Part shown: piece by piece, positions 5,341 through 5,434 of the stretch
How the letters are laid out: each line of letters begins with the position of its first letter
Numbering within the stretch: position 1 is the first letter of the stretch
Origin: Planctomycetota bacterium
GTDB taxonomy: Bacteria; Planctomycetota; Phycisphaerae; Sedimentisphaerales; Anaerohalosphaeraceae
Assembly: GCA_012519365.1 (NCBI GenBank)
Contig: JAAYQH010000089.1
Location: forward strand, 1 to 5,434
Reading direction: 5' to 3'
Length of the DNA stretch: 5,434 nucleotides
Position numbers and translations under genes: made by a program
Notes under the pieces: generated by a model
Database searches by the model: none
What the model saw: only the letters and a program-made list of their open reading frames with translations
What the model was told of the DNA's origin: nothing

Positions 5341-5434
5341 ATGCAGAACAGTGATTCGGCACAATCGGACAAAGACTTGAGGAATGTGATTAAAATTAAT
5401 GAGGCCCAGATCCAGGACCACCTCGGCGAGATGG
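5341..5434 (+). CDS. IS256-family (mutator-type) transposase, N-terminus (partial)
   Basis: 31 codons are visible, starting MQNSDSAQSDKDLRN. The stretch VIKINEAQIQDHLGEM matches the N-terminus of IS256-family transposases, which usually runs on as VRGTVEETLN. These DDE enzymes, normally about 400 residues, cut and join the ends of their element. The catalytic core is outside the window, so it is unknown whether the gene is intact. The ATG has AAAGGA 7 nt upstream, but this is paired in a hairpin. Confidence 0.8.
   Translation, partial: MQNSDSAQSDKDLRNVIKINEAQIQDHLGEM

Larger units (their letters stand above)
5275..5434 (+). mobile_element. IS256-family insertion sequence, left portion (truncated by the window)
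   Basis: The recognisable transposase start and its structured leader mark the beginning of an insertion sequence that continues past 5434. The left terminal inverted repeat should lie upstream of 5275, probably between the last repeat (5206) and that point, but it cannot be placed without the right end. The element sits within, or directly next to, the repeat cluster. Confidence 0.7.

Noticed and set aside
5080..5421. Minus-strand small frames containing the peptide PRRPTADEGP
   Set aside because: They read through the second repeat family and the transposase start. Such peptides are typical false genes made from dispersed repeats.

Overview
The window most likely comes from a bacterium of the Planctomycetota, probably the Phycisphaerae. 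This is an inference from three things. The signal peptidases carry a four-cysteine zinc ribbon and a very large insert, as I remember from planctomycete homologues. The HNH protein belongs to a family common in that phylum. The 3' intergenic region carries palindromic repeats of the ATTCCGAGC...GGAATCTATT type that are scattered through many such genomes. No rRNA, tRNA or CRISPR array is present.

Left part (1-3308). The tail of an rpiB-like gene (+) ends at 103 and converges on a two-gene minus-strand unit of paralogous type I signal peptidases (lepB), 6 bp apart. The upstream copy has a near-consensus promoter (3276-3304). It lies inside the longest possible reading frame, so the true start is more likely a GTG at 3245 than the ATG at 3308. 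Both peptidases keep the catalytic Ser/Lys pair and the GDNS box, but have a zinc ribbon after the catalytic serine and about 230 extra residues before the last conserved box.

Middle part (3309-4915). Three plus-strand genes follow: an HU/IHF-type DNA-binding protein, a CspA-family cold shock protein and an HNH endonuclease-domain protein. The first two have their own good sigma70-type promoters. The HNH gene has no clear promoter and sits behind a GC-rich hairpin. The lepB unit and the HU gene are divergent and share a roughly 200-bp control region.

Right part (4916-5434). About 425 bp without a convincing gene holds at least two families of short palindromic repeats, including an exact 20-bp tandem duplication and two nested hairpins. 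The window ends in the first 31 codons of an IS256-family transposase. Its ribosome binding site lies wholly in the 3' arm of a 12-bp hairpin, as expected for an insertion sequence that blocks its own translation from read-through mRNA.

I do not see an obvious new multi-gene system. The points most worth a second look are the tandem zinc-ribbon signal peptidases, the nested repeat hairpins and the hairpin-masked transposase start.
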